A DNA stretch of 64,000 nucleotides, taken from contig NZ_JANWOI010000001.1 of assembly GCF_027920805.1 (NCBI RefSeq), forward strand, positions 983,093-1,047,092, read 5' to 3'. This stretch comes from Govania unica. Lineage in GTDB: Bacteria; Pseudomonadota; Alphaproteobacteria; Sphingomonadales; Govanellaceae. The translations under genes and the position numbers were made by a program. The notes under the pieces were generated by a model. That model was not told where the DNA came from and made no database searches. It worked only from the letters and a program-made list of their open reading frames with translations. Of the stretch, positions 28,052 through 36,980 are shown piece after piece (position 1 is the stretch's first letter; every line of letters starts with the position of its first letter).

Positions 28052-28645
28052 TCAGAACAGATCCTCGCGGTCCGGGCGGCTTGCGGGCGGGGCGGCGCGG
28101 AGGGCCGGCAGGATGGCGTCGATGCTGTCGACCACCTGATAGAGCCGGCCTGTGGCCGGGCTTGCGTAGCCTGCGGCGATCACATGGTCGATGAGGGCGA
28201 GGAACGGGGCCCAGTAATTCTTGAGATTGGCGATGATGATCGGCTTGTCATGGAGGCCGAGCTGACGCCAGGTGATGACCTCGATCAGTTCGTCAAGGGT
28301 GCCGATGCTGCCGGGAAGGGCGACGAAGGCGTCTGATTCTTCGAACATTTGTCTTTTGCGGCTGTGCATGTTCGGAACCACATGGAGCTCGGTCAGGCCG
28401 GTCTGGGTGATTTCATGATGGTCGAGATGGCCGGGAATGATGCCATTGACCGCGCCGCCCGCAGTGAGCAGACTACGCGCCAGAAGCCCCATGAGACCGA
28501 CTGCCCCACCGCCATAGACAAGACGGATATTTTCACTGGCAAGCTTGCGGCCAAAGGCTTCTGCGGCCAGGGCAAAGTCGGGATCATTGCCGGTTTTCGA
28601 GCCGCAATAGACGCAGAGGGAACGCAGTTCGAGCCGAGCGGTCAT
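28052..28645 (-). CDS. LOG-family cytokinin-type nucleoside 5'-monophosphate phosphoribohydrolase
   Basis: A 197-residue member of the TIGR00730/LOG family, which removes ribose-5-phosphate from nucleoside monophosphates, including cytokinin precursors. Typical parts are CVYCGSKTGNDP at the N-terminus, LVYGGGAVGLMGLLA, and MHSRKRQMF. The signature normally written PGGxGTxxE reads PGSIGTLDE here (111-119), so the second Gly is Ser. The catalytic Glu and Arg are kept. Cytokinin production is not implied; many bacterial LOGs act on AMP-type substrates. Confidence 0.85.
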   Translation of the reverse strand: MTARLELRSLCVYCGSKTGNDPDFALAAEAFGRKLASENIRLVYGGGAVGLMGLLARSLLTAGGAVNGIIPGHLDHHEITQTGLTELHVVPNMHSRKRQMFEESDAFVALPGSIGTLDELIEVITWRQLGLHDKPIIIANLKNYWAPFLALIDHVIAAGYASPATGRLYQVVDSIDAILPALRAAPPASRPDREDLF

Positions 28646-28744
28646 GGATTTCAGTCTTTCTCGTTGAATGACGGTTCTTTTTTATAGCCAAACAGTTATA
28701 TCCTCTACTACCTTCGCGTCATCTTTTATGCACGGATCATTCAG

Positions 28745-29863
28745 GTGACGAGCAACGACCCTAAACAGTCCCGGCGGAACGGGAAGCTATCAGGCGGCGG
28801 CTGGAAACGCTTGCTCATGATTGGCTTTGCCGTGCTCGTGGTTCTGGCCCTGTGGGCGGTGCTGGCGCCGGAGCGGCGGGCGGTCCCGGGCGCAGGTGCG
28901 CGGTCCGACGCGGATATTGCGGCCGAGGCTGTGCTGCCTGACGGTCAGAGTCAGCCGCCGAGCTTTGATGTGGTGCGGGTCAGCCGGGAAGGAACCGGCG
29001 TGATCGCCGGGCGCGCTTCGCCGGGCGCCAAGGTGACGATCCTTGCCGATGACAAGGCCCTGAGCGAGGTTCAGGCCGATCGGCGCGGCGACTGGGCCTT
29101 GATTTTTGACAATCCATTGCCGAGCGGCGGCACCCGGCTCAGCCTGAGCGCGCGCCGGGCGAACGCTGCGCCTGTGGTGTCAGAGGACGAGGTGATCCTG
29201 TCGGTGCCGGCCCCGGCCGTGGCCAAGCCGGGTATGAAAACCCCGGCGCGGGAAACCTTTGTCGATCCCGTGGATGAGGGCGTTATGGCGCTCAGGGTCA
29301 AACGCAGCGCGAGTGAGGACGGCAGTCTGTTCGCAAGCGAAGTGTTGCAGCGGCCAAGCGCCAGCGCCGATTACCTCAGTGATGTGACGCTTGATGTGGC
29401 CGACTATGATGGCACCGGGGCTACGGTGCTCAATGGGCGCGGCAAGCCTCGCTGGGATGTGCGGCTTTATATTGATAACGTCTTCGCAGCGGAGGTCCAG
29501 GTCGGGGATGACGGACGCTGGATTTATCCCATGCCGAAGCCATTCGATGACAAGGATCACCGGGTCAGGGTCGATCAGGTGACCGATCGCGGCGTGGTCG
29601 AGGCGCGGGTTGAGCTTGGGCTGCGGCTGGTGCATGTGCCTTTGACGGCGGCGGGCAAGGCGGGCTATGTGATCAGCGAAACTGTTGGCGACGATGGCCG
29701 GATGTGGCGTATCGCCTATCTGCGTGACGACGACAGCACGGCAAATGTGCTGGTCATCGGTTCCGATCGCAAGCAGATCCGCGATGTGAAAACCATCTAT
29801 CCGGGGCAGAATATGGATTTGCCCGCCAGTGGGCAGGGCCGCAGAGGCGATAGCGGATCGTAA
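28745..29863 (+). CDS. Membrane-anchored protein with Ig-like repeats and a degenerate LysM domain
   Basis: A 372-residue protein with one N-terminal membrane helix (LLMIGFAVLVVLALWAVL). Two beta-rich repeats follow (VIAGRASPGAKVTILAD near 90-105 and VLNGRGKPRWDVRLYIDN near 225-245), then a C-terminal segment ending IRDVKTIYPGQNMDLP, which looks like the end of a LysM domain. The LysM core is diverged (MWRIAYLRDDDST). This layout suits a cell-wall-binding envelope protein. The GTG start at 28745 gives the full N-terminus. A terminator follows the stop. Confidence 0.7.
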   Translation: MTSNDPKQSRRNGKLSGGGWKRLLMIGFAVLVVLALWAVLAPERRAVPGAGARSDADIAAEAVLPDGQSQPPSFDVVRVSREGTGVIAGRASPGAKVTILADDKALSEVQADRRGDWALIFDNPLPSGGTRLSLSARRANAAPVVSEDEVILSVPAPAVAKPGMKTPARETFVDPVDEGVMALRVKRSASEDGSLFASEVLQRPSASADYLSDVTLDVADYDGTGATVLNGRGKPRWDVRLYIDNVFAAEVQVGDDGRWIYPMPKPFDDKDHRVRVDQVTDRGVVEARVELGLRLVHVPLTAAGKAGYVISETVGDDGRMWRIAYLRDDDSTANVLVIGSDRKQIRDVKTIYPGQNMDLPASGQGRRGDSGS

Positions 29864-29875
29864 GCGGACGGAAAG

Positions 29876-29899
29876 CCGGGCGGGATGCCCGGTTTTTTT
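29876..29899 (+). terminator. Rho-independent terminator
   Basis: CCGGGC / GCCCGG with a 5-nt loop is followed by seven T residues. It ends the Ig/LysM-like gene. Confidence 0.9.
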
Positions 29900-29916
29900 A
29901 TAGGGCCTGGCTTTTT

Positions 29917-30405
29917 TTATGGAGTATCGGGCAGAAGCAGCCCGTCATAGGCTTTGAGCAACGGTTTCAGTTGCAGGAGCGAAATGGCGATGGTGTGCAG
30001 AAGGGCTTCGGGCGTGAGCGGACCCTTGAAGCCGGTGACGGCATGAAAGCGGGCGCGCCCGTCGCGGGTCAGCTCATAGACGCCATCTTTGAGTTTATAG
30101 GTCGCAGAAAGTTCGGCGAGGATGGTGGCGCGCGCTTCCGGGTCTTCGGCGCTGTAGGGCAGGCGACCGAGCGTGGCGGTGAGATCAAGGAGATGCTCGT
30201 CCGCTCCGGTGCCGTGGTCGATTATCCCCTTGAAGGCGAGACCGGCCCAGTTGAAGCTGAAATGTGCCGGAAGGGTCAGCTCATGGCTGAGGGTGGGACA
30301 GTCGGGGCCGCGCTGCAGTTTGGTGAGGATTTGTTCGATTCCGCTGTCTCCATCGGCAGAGCGCAAATCAAGGATCGTTTCGGAGGCAACCTCGGGAATG
30401 AACAT
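29917..30405 (-). CDS. Hypothetical protein (162 aa)
   Basis: I do not recognise the family. No signal peptide or membrane helix is visible, and the protein is acidic. The middle (HFSFNWAGLAFKGIIDH, then LLDLTATLGRLPYSAE) suggests a compact alpha/beta fold, and the C-terminus is a helix (LLHTIAISLLQLKPLLKAYDG). It is convergent with the Ig/LysM-like gene. Codon use matches the neighbours, so it is probably a real conserved gene. Confidence 0.6.
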   Translation of the reverse strand: MFIPEVASETILDLRSADGDSGIEQILTKLQRGPDCPTLSHELTLPAHFSFNWAGLAFKGIIDHGTGADEHLLDLTATLGRLPYSAEDPEARATILAELSATYKLKDGVYELTRDGRARFHAVTGFKGPLTPEALLHTIAISLLQLKPLLKAYDGLLLPDTP

Positions 30406-30525
30406 AGAAGCCTCTGGCCCTCTGGAAAGAATGACTTATGGTTTGGTTCCTAAATCACCACAGGGCTATTAACATCCGGTAAAGTCCTTGCAGCTATCAG
30501 GTCAGAGATTGGAGTTAAGACGCCC

Positions 30526-32382
30526 GTGCGTTCCATGAATAGCGATCCGCAACCCTCCGAAAACAGCGAGCACAGGCGTACGCTCAAGGCGCTGATGCCC
30601 TATCTTTGGCCACATGGGCGGCCGGATTTGCGGTTGCGCGTGATCCTCGCCATGCTGTTTCTGGTCGCCGCCAAGCTTGTGGGGGTCTATGTGCCCTTCA
30701 TCATGAAGGCGGTGGTGGACCATCTGACCGCGCCGCAAATTCTGGTGGCGCCGGTGGCTTTGATCGTGGCCTACGGGGTGCTGCGGATGTCATCGGATCT
30801 GTTTGGCGAGCTGCGCGACAGTATTTTTGTCCGCGTCGGGCAGAATGCGCTTCGGGTGATCGCCTTGCAGACGTTCCGGCATCTGCATGCGCTGTCGCTG
30901 CGCTTTCATCTGGAACGGCGCACCGGCGGGCTTAGCCGGGCTATTGAGCGCGGGATCAAGGGCATTGATTTTCTGCTGCGGTTTACGCTGTTCAATATTC
31001 TGCCGACGCTGTTTGAAATCGGGCTGGTGACCGGGATTCTTTATGTCAAATTCGGGTTCTGGTTCGCCGCCGTCACCTTTGGCTCGATCGCGTTTTATAT
31101 CACCTTTACCTTTTCGGTGACGGAATGGCGGTTGAAATACCGCCGCGAGATGAATGCTCAGGATACCAAGGCCAACACCAAGGCGGTCGACAGTCTGTTG
31201 AATTATGAAACCGTCAAATATTTCGGCAATGAAGAGCATGAGGCCCGGCGTTATGACGAGGCGCTGGCCGGCTATGAAAAGGCGGCGGTGCGCAGCCAGA
31301 CCACCCTGTCCTTGTTGAATGTGGGGCAACAGGGCATCGTGGCGCTGGGGCTGGTGACGGTCATGATCATGGCCGGTTACAAGGTGCAGGCGAAGGAGCT
31401 GACGGTTGGCGATTTCGTCATGATCAATGCGCTGGTGATGCAGCTTTATATGCCGCTGGATTTCCTTGGCTTTGTTTATCGTGAAATCAAACAGTCGCTG
31501 GTAGACATGGAATTCATGTTCCGTCTGTTGAAATCGGAAACCGAGATCACCGACAAGCCGGGGGCGAAGCCTTTGGTGCGCGAGGGCGGGGCGGTCACGT
31601 TCGAGCATGTGAATTTTCATTACGAGCCACGGCGGCCGATTTTGAAGGATCTGTCCTTTCATGTGGCGGCCGGGCAGACGCTGGCCATCGTCGGGCCGAG
31701 CGGGGCGGGGAAATCGACCATTTCCCGCATTCTGTTCCGGTTCTATGACATCGCGGACGGCAGCGTGCACATAGATGGCCAGGATATCCGGGGCGTGACG
31801 CAGGATTCCTTGCGTGCGGCCATTGGCGTCGTGCCGCAGGATACGGTGCTGTTCAATGACACCATCGGCTATAATATTCGCTATGGCCGCCCGGATGCGA
31901 CGGATGCCGAGGTCGAGGCGGCGGCCCGGCTGGCCCATATCCATGAGTTTGTGGAGGGACTGCCAGATGGTTATCAGACCATGGTTGGCGAACGCGGGCT
32001 TAAGCTTTCGGGCGGGGAGAAGCAACGGGTGGCCATTGCCCGTACGATTCTGAAGAACCCGTGCATTCTGCTGCTGGATGAGGCGACCTCGGCCCTTGAT
32101 ACCCATACGGAACGGGAAATCCAAAGCTCGTTCAAGGATGTCGCGGCCGGGCGGACGACGCTGATCATTGCCCACCGGCTGTCGACCGTGGTCGATGCCG
32201 ATCAGATTCTGGTTCTCGAAGCCGGGCGGGTGGTGGAACGCGGCCGTCACGAGGCGCTGCTTGAGGCCGATGGCGTCTATGCCGCCATGTGGCGACGGCA
32301 GCAGGAAGCGGCCGAAGCGCGCGAGAAACTTGTGGCTCTGGATGAGGTGGAAGCGAGCGAAGAAGCGCTTGCGGAGGGCTGA
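30526..32382 (+). CDS. ABC exporter, Atm1/heavy-metal type (fused permease-ATPase)
   Basis: A 618-residue half-transporter: six-helix permease (about 1-330) followed by an ATPase. Walker A is GPSGAGKST, the signature LSGGEKQRVAIARTIL and Walker B CILLLDEATSALD. The permease sequence (LNYETVKYFGNEEHEARRYDEAL) is the Atm1/AtmA hallmark; these proteins export glutathione-linked sulfur or metal compounds and support Fe-S or heavy-metal homeostasis. The substrate is inferred from the family only. GTG 30526 and ATG 30535 are both possible starts. Confidence 0.9.
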   Translation: MRSMNSDPQPSENSEHRRTLKALMPYLWPHGRPDLRLRVILAMLFLVAAKLVGVYVPFIMKAVVDHLTAPQILVAPVALIVAYGVLRMSSDLFGELRDSIFVRVGQNALRVIALQTFRHLHALSLRFHLERRTGGLSRAIERGIKGIDFLLRFTLFNILPTLFEIGLVTGILYVKFGFWFAAVTFGSIAFYITFTFSVTEWRLKYRREMNAQDTKANTKAVDSLLNYETVKYFGNEEHEARRYDEALAGYEKAAVRSQTTLSLLNVGQQGIVALGLVTVMIMAGYKVQAKELTVGDFVMINALVMQLYMPLDFLGFVYREIKQSLVDMEFMFRLLKSETEITDKPGAKPLVREGGAVTFEHVNFHYEPRRPILKDLSFHVAAGQTLAIVGPSGAGKSTISRILFRFYDIADGSVHIDGQDIRGVTQDSLRAAIGVVPQDTVLFNDTIGYNIRYGRPDATDAEVEAAARLAHIHEFVEGLPDGYQTMVGERGLKLSGGEKQRVAIARTILKNPCILLLDEATSALDTHTEREIQSSFKDVAAGRTTLIIAHRLSTVVDADQILVLEAGRVVERGRHEALLEADGVYAAMWRRQQEAAEAREKLVALDEVEASEEALAEG

Positions 32383-32524
32383 GTTTGGGGGCTTGGCACG
32401 GGTCGGCCCGGGGTCGGAAGCGGGAAAGCGTTGATAGCGTAGGGGTTCTGCATTAAATAGAGGGAACGTGGAGCTTGGGCCTTGTCCGCTCCGAATGAAG
32501 ATTTGTAAAGGATTCGAGAGCGTT

Positions 32525-33217
32525 ATGGACACAATCATGTCGGTGCTGACCCCCATTCATCGTGAGGGGCATAAGTATCTGGTCCTGTTTGCGCTTGTGA
32601 CCTTGCTGCTGTTCCTGGTGTGGACGCCGCTCGGGTGGATCGGCGTTATTTTCACCGCCTGGTGCGCTTATTTCTTCCGCGATCCGGATCGCGTGACGCC
32701 GACCCGTGCCGGGCTGATCATCGCTCCGGCCGATGGACTGGTGCAGAGCGTGACCGAAGCCATTCCTCCGGCCGAGCTTGGCATGGGCGAGCATCTGCGG
32801 CCGCGTATCAGCATTTTCATGAATGTGTTCGACGTCCATGTAAACCGCGTCCCCGCCGATGGGGAGATCACGCAGGTGGCCTATACGCCGGGTAAGTTTC
32901 TGAATGCCGACCTTGAAAAGGCCAGTGAGGATAACGAGCGGAATTCGATCCGCATGACCACGCTTGCGGGCAAGGACATCGCCTTCGTGCAGATCGCCGG
33001 TCTTGTGGCGCGTCGGATCGTGTCGGAAATCGAGCCCGGGCAGAAGGTTCTGGCCGGGGAACGGTTCGGGATCATTCGCTTTGGCAGCCGGGTTGATGTG
33101 TATCTGGATGAGGGCCTGAAGCCGTTGGTGTCGGTGGGGCAGCGCACTATTGGTGGCGAAACGGTGATTGCCGATGGCCAGAGTGAAGAACCCCAGCGCC
33201 ATGGTGCGGTGCGCTGA
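32525..33217 (+). CDS. psd: Phosphatidylserine decarboxylase proenzyme
   Basis: Converts phosphatidylserine to phosphatidylethanolamine at the inner membrane. The 230-residue short form has N-terminal hydrophobic helices and self-cleaves at the Gly187-Ser188 bond (RFGSRVD) to make the pyruvoyl group. The likely triad is D70 (APADG), H105 (FDVHVNRVP) and S188. I start at ATG 32525; the longer frame from 32468 adds no conserved sequence. pssA, which supplies its substrate, follows on the same strand with a repeat in the spacer. Confidence 0.95.
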   Translation: MDTIMSVLTPIHREGHKYLVLFALVTLLLFLVWTPLGWIGVIFTAWCAYFFRDPDRVTPTRAGLIIAPADGLVQSVTEAIPPAELGMGEHLRPRISIFMNVFDVHVNRVPADGEITQVAYTPGKFLNADLEKASEDNERNSIRMTTLAGKDIAFVQIAGLVARRIVSEIEPGQKVLAGERFGIIRFGSRVDVYLDEGLKPLVSVGQRTIGGETVIADGQSEEPQRHGAVR

Positions 33218-33240
33218 CGTCAGGGTGAGGGGAGTGAAGG

Positions 33241-33315
33241 CTGGATTGCTTCGCTTCGCTCGCAATGACAGAAGCCATCTCACCCGTCATTGCGAGCGCA
33301 AGCGAAGCAATCCAG
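33241..33315. repeat. TCATTGCGAGC-family inverted repeat between psd and pssA
   Basis: The arms 33241-33269 (begins CTGGATTGCTTCGCTTCGC) and 33286-33315 (ends AGCGAAGCAATCCAG) are inverted copies with one inserted base, around 16 nt. Same family as the inner pair at 15.8 kb. It could fold in the psd-pssA mRNA. Confidence 0.88.
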
Positions 33316-33340
33316 GAACTATGTGGATGAAAGCTGCTCT

Positions 33341-34213
33341 ATGAAATCGCGTGCCCGTCTCAGGATAATGCCCCGCCGCAGTCTGGCGCCCAATGTGGTG
33401 ACCGTGCTGGCGCTTTGTGCCGGGATGTCGTCGATCAAATTCGCGCTGTCCGGACGCTGGGAAATTGCCGTTGGGGCGATTTTCCTTGCGGCTTTGCTTG
33501 ATACCCTTGACGGGCGGGTGGCGCGTATGGTCAAGGGCACCTCGCGCTTTGGCGCCGAGCTTGATTCGCTGGCCGATGTGATCAGTTTTGGCGTGGCTCC
33601 GGCCGTGCTGATCTATCTTTGGACCCTGAGTTCGCTTGGCGGCATCGGCTGGGTGCTGGCGCTGGCTTTTGCCGTCTGCTGCGCCCTGCGGCTTGCGCGG
33701 TTCAATGTCATGAGCACGGACGATCAGCCGCCGTCGGCCTTTTTCGTTGGCCTGCCGTCGCCCATGGCTGCCGGGCTTGCGCTTTGGCCTTTGGTGCTGA
33801 GCTTCCAGTTCCCGGATTCTGTATTGGCCCGTCCGGCGGCGGTTGCGCCCTATGTGGCGCCCTATTTCGCTTTGGTGGGGCTGTTGATGGTCAGCCAGAT
33901 TCCGACCTTTTCGCTCAAGCGGCTTAAGGTGCAGGGCGATTATATGTTGCCGGCGCTGCTGTTCGTCGGGCTTTTGGCGGCGTCGCTCAGCGTTTATACC
34001 TGGGAGACGGTGTCGTTTGCCTGCTTTGCCTATCTGGTCTCGATCCCGTTCAGCCTGCGGGCGGGACGGCGGCGGGAGCGTCTGGATGAGGCGCTTGCAG
34101 CGGAGGCGGTGGTTGAGACCAAGCCGGATGTGGCCTCAGGTGATATCGTCAAGGAAGACCCGCCTGTGTTCCCCGAGCGGGACGACAAGAGCCCACGTCT
34201 TCCGCTCCATTAA
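33341..34213 (+). CDS. pssA: CDP-diacylglycerol-serine O-phosphatidyltransferase
   Basis: Makes phosphatidylserine from CDP-diacylglycerol and serine, feeding Psd. The 290-residue membrane protein has the CDP-alcohol transferase motif with D57-G58, A61-R62, G71, D75 and D79 (DGRVAR...RFGAELDSLADV) and several following membrane helices (LPSPMAAGLALWPLVLSF and others). ATG 33341 follows the repeat; the upstream frame from 33290 would translate repeat sequence and is rejected. Confidence 0.95.
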   Translation: MKSRARLRIMPRRSLAPNVVTVLALCAGMSSIKFALSGRWEIAVGAIFLAALLDTLDGRVARMVKGTSRFGAELDSLADVISFGVAPAVLIYLWTLSSLGGIGWVLALAFAVCCALRLARFNVMSTDDQPPSAFFVGLPSPMAAGLALWPLVLSFQFPDSVLARPAAVAPYVAPYFALVGLLMVSQIPTFSLKRLKVQGDYMLPALLFVGLLAASLSVYTWETVSFACFAYLVSIPFSLRAGRRRERLDEALAAEAVVETKPDVASGDIVKEDPPVFPERDDKSPRLPLH

Positions 34214-34249
34214 GCGGCCGTTCCACGACTGTTTCTGACCGGTTGTTTG

Positions 34250-34282
34250 TTGACATGGAACCACGTATGAAACGATAGTTTC
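34250..34282 (+). promoter_or_regulatory. Promoter-like sequence with inverted repeat before the tetR-type gene
   Basis: TTGACA at 34250-34255 has a weak -10 GATAGT at 34274-34279 (18-bp spacer). The inverted repeat GAAAC-GATA-GTTTC (34269-34282) overlaps that -10, the usual place for an autoregulatory TetR operator. Confidence 0.4.
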
Positions 34283-34323
34283 TATGTGAGCCAGTCGGCT
34301 GCGCGTTATGGGAAGGGGCGGTT

Positions 34324-35049
34324 ATGAATACGGAATTGCCGGTTGAGCAGGCTCCATCGGACACGCGCGAGGGCTCCCGGCGGGATCAGGTGCGGGACCG
34401 CATCCTGGACGTGGCCGAACGCATGTTCGCGAGCCAAAGCTTTGCCGGGGTGTCGATTCGAAATGTCACCGCCGAGGCCGAGGTCAATCTGGCGGCGGTG
34501 AATTATTACTTCGGGTCGAAGGCCGGGCTTTTGAAAGCCGTGTTCCTGCGCCGGGCGGCTGATCTCAACCGCGAGCGCATCGGCCAGTTGCAGAGCTTTT
34601 TGCTGGAGCATGACGCGGTGCAGGGGCAGGACAGCCGTCTGCCGCTTGAACCGATTCTGCGGGCGCTGCTTGGGCCGTCGGTGCGCTGGCTGTTCAATCC
34701 GGAACGCGGATTAAAGGTTTTTATTCATTTTCTGGCGCGCTGTCAGATGGAGGAAGAACCCGAGCTTAAAGCTTTGTTTTATCAGGATGTAGACCATCTG
34801 CGGCGGTTTGTTCCGGCGCTGCGCCGGGCGCTGCCGGGGCTGCCGGACGCAGAAATTTATTGGTGTATGCATTATGCTTTGGGTACCATGCACTACACCT
34901 TTACGCATCTTGAACGGCTGAAAATGATTTCGCGTGGTGCTTGCGATATCACCGATCCTGAGCAAGTGGTTGGACGGATGATCGAATTTTGTCTGGCCGG
35001 TTTTCGGGCCGCGGAGTCCCGTGGCGTTCGCGTCACAGATGTGCCATAA
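34324..35049 (+). CDS. TetR/AcrR-family transcriptional regulator
   Basis: A 241-residue regulator. The TetR helix-turn-helix is at about residues 20-70 (RILDVAERMFASQSFAG, then VNLAAVNYYFGSKAGLL). The C-terminal ligand domain resembles the CecR/DUF1956 type (long version). The ligand is unknown. It stands alone on the plus strand before a small membrane protein, with an inverted repeat just upstream that fits self-repression. Confidence 0.87.
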   Translation: MNTELPVEQAPSDTREGSRRDQVRDRILDVAERMFASQSFAGVSIRNVTAEAEVNLAAVNYYFGSKAGLLKAVFLRRAADLNRERIGQLQSFLLEHDAVQGQDSRLPLEPILRALLGPSVRWLFNPERGLKVFIHFLARCQMEEEPELKALFYQDVDHLRRFVPALRRALPGLPDAEIYWCMHYALGTMHYTFTHLERLKMISRGACDITDPEQVVGRMIEFCLAGFRAAESRGVRVTDVP

Positions 35050-35148
35050 AGCGGCCATCAACCCGTCATGATGAAGGGGTAGAAGCTCCAAAGTGCCGGA
35101 GCGCTGTTGGGTCTGCGTTTGTTCGGTCACCTGAATTGGAGCATCCGC

Positions 35149-35349
35149 ATGAGCGTGCCATTGCACCGTCTGTTTTCGCCTTTGTTGTTCGCCTTTATGC
35201 TGTCGTTTACCGCGGCTGTGCTGACGGCTTTGCTGTCGCTCGGCCATGACAGACTTGCCCCTCTATGGCCAGCACTCAGCCTTGTGGCGGCTTTGCTTGT
35301 AGGGGCGGTCGGGATCGGCCTTTATTGGCGGTTTATCCCCAAAGATTAG
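35149..35349 (+). CDS. Small two-helix membrane protein (DUF2798-like)
   Basis: A 66-residue protein with two hydrophobic helices (LLFAFMLSFTAAVLTALL and LSLVAALLVGAVGIGLYW) separated by a short charged loop, ending WRFIPKD. This pattern is like the DUF2798 family, a tentative call. ATG 35149 is preceded by GGAG at 35138-35141. It follows the tetR-type gene by about 100 bp and precedes a terminator. Confidence 0.6.
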   Translation: MSVPLHRLFSPLLFAFMLSFTAAVLTALLSLGHDRLAPLWPALSLVAALLVGAVGIGLYWRFIPKD

Positions 35350-35362
35350 CGGTAGGCGCATT

Positions 35363-35393
35363 AAAAAAGGCCGGGTTTTTCCCGGCCTTTTTT
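35363..35393. terminator. Bidirectional rho-independent terminator
   Basis: AAAAAAGGCCGGG / CCCGGCCTTTTTT with a TTTTT loop lies between the small membrane protein gene and the convergent chemoreceptor gene. Confidence 0.93.
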
Positions 35394-35396
35394 CTA

Positions 35397-36773
35397 TTAA
35401 ATCGCCCGATAGGCGCGGAGGTCGGCGAGGATGCGGTTGACATGTTCCTCAAGGGTGAGGGCCGAGGTTTCGGCTTGTTGCGAGGCCGCATGGACGTCGG
35501 CTGCGAGATTATCAACCTGGGCGGTTTCCCGCGCCACATCGGAAATATTGCTGGAAACGTCGCGGGTGCCGGTGGCCAGATCCTGAATGTTGTGGCTGAT
35601 TTCCGAGGTCGTGGCGGATTGTTCGCCAACCGAATCGGCGATGGCGAAGGAGATCTGTTCGATTTCCTCGATCACGCTTTGAATGCTGCTGATGGCGCTG
35701 ACGGATTCTGTGGCCGCGGATTGAATGTTATTGACCTGATTGCGGATTTCGTCAGTGGCCCTCGCGGTCTGGTTGGCGAGCGATTTGACCTCGGAGGCGA
35801 CAACGGCAAAGCCGCGACCGGCCTCCCCGGCACGGGCCGCCTCGATCGTGGCATTGAGCGCGAGCAGGTTGGTTTGACCGGCGATATCGGAAATAAGCTT
35901 CAGGACCTTGCCGATTTCGCTCGCGGTTTTGGTCAGGCTTTCGACCACGGTGGCGGTGCGTGCGGCTTCGCTCACGGCGCGTTCTGTGATCAGCTTTGAT
36001 TGGTTGGCCTGGCGGCCGATCTCATGGACGGAGGCGGCCATTTCCTCGGTGGCTGACGCGACCGTCTGGACATTGAGCGAGGCCTGTTCCGAGGCTGAGG
36101 CCACCTGCGCCGATTTATGGGTCACGCGGCCGGCGGCTTCGGAGACCCCTTGGGCCGCATTCAGCACCGATTTGCTTTGCGCGCGGACCTCGCCGATGGT
36201 GGTGCGGACTTCGCTTTCGAGGCGATTGGCGATGTCGATCACATCTGCATAACGCTTGTCATTGGCGGCGTCGATATAGAGGGTGATGGCAAGCTCCATA
36301 TCGAGCATCAGGGCGCGGCTGATGGCGGCGAGCATGCGCGCCGCCTTATCGCCATCCTGGCCATAGATGTCGTGCACCACTGCGGTCAGCATGCTCAGCA
36401 TCATGCTATAGGCGCCGATGTACCAGCGCGGGCTGAGACCTACGCGGTAATGGGCCTGGCCGATGGCGATGGCGCGGTTGAAATAGGCGTCGTCGAACGA
36501 GGCGTTGAACAGATCGGCCCAATGGTTGCTTTGTGCGCGTTTCAGTTTCGGCAGATTGGCTTTGCCAAGGAGAGCGCCAAGTTCCGGCCATTGCAGCAGA
36601 TGATCGTAAAACCGATCGAGCATATCAGGGAGTGCGGTGGCGAGATGCGGCTGAAATTCCTGCAGCAACAGTCGGGTGGCATGATCGATGCCCATAAAGC
36701 TCAGGCGGCTTTCGCGATCGTAGGTGGTTATTCCAGGAGAGACGTCGGCAAGTGCAGCACTGGAGAGAGACAT
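35397..36773 (-). CDS. Globin-coupled methyl-accepting chemoreceptor (HemAT-like)
   Basis: A 458-residue soluble chemoreceptor with no membrane helix. The N-terminal about 175 residues are a protoglobin domain; the proximal heme histidine is likely H108 in [17 protein letters not shown] linker leads to an MCP signalling domain with the highly conserved hairpin tip ([24 protein letters not shown] region is clearly present, without claiming exact ends). It likely senses O2 or another diatomic gas and signals to CheA. No che genes are in the window. Confidence 0.88.
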   Translation of the reverse strand: MSLSSAALADVSPGITTYDRESRLSFMGIDHATRLLLQEFQPHLATALPDMLDRFYDHLLQWPELGALLGKANLPKLKRAQSNHWADLFNASFDDAYFNRAIAIGQAHYRVGLSPRWYIGAYSMMLSMLTAVVHDIYGQDGDKAARMLAAISRALMLDMELAITLYIDAANDKRYADVIDIANRLESEVRTTIGEVRAQSKSVLNAAQGVSEAAGRVTHKSAQVASASEQASLNVQTVASATEEMAASVHEIGRQANQSKLITERAVSEAARTATVVESLTKTASEIGKVLKLISDIAGQTNLLALNATIEAARAGEAGRGFAVVASEVKSLANQTARATDEIRNQVNNIQSAATESVSAISSIQSVIEEIEQISFAIADSVGEQSATTSEISHNIQDLATGTRDVSSNISDVARETAQVDNLAADVHAASQQAETSALTLEEHVNRILADLRAYRAI

Positions 36774-36898
36774 CGTTATGGTACCTCGTTCGGGTCTTGT
36801 CAGAGCCCCAACCTAGGCGGCGTTCCTTAACAATGGGGTAACATGTGGCCCTTGTTATGAGGATATTCGAGAGAATTTTCGCCAAATTGATCTGGATC

Positions 36899-36933
36899 AA
36901 AAAAGCGCCGGGGACTTTGTGTCACCGGCGCTT
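36899..36933 (-). terminator. Terminator after the Flp pilin gene
   Basis: On the minus strand the stem AAGCGCCGG / CCGGCGCTT (loop about 13 nt) is followed by a run of T residues. Confidence 0.75.
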
Positions 36934-36980
36934 CAGCATATCGCACGGGGGGAGATCACGGGGGGTGTCTATGCGATATG

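Noticed and set aside
33290..33340. Longer N-terminus for pssA
   Set aside because: It would be encoded by the dispersed inverted repeat; ATG 33341 gives the usual start.
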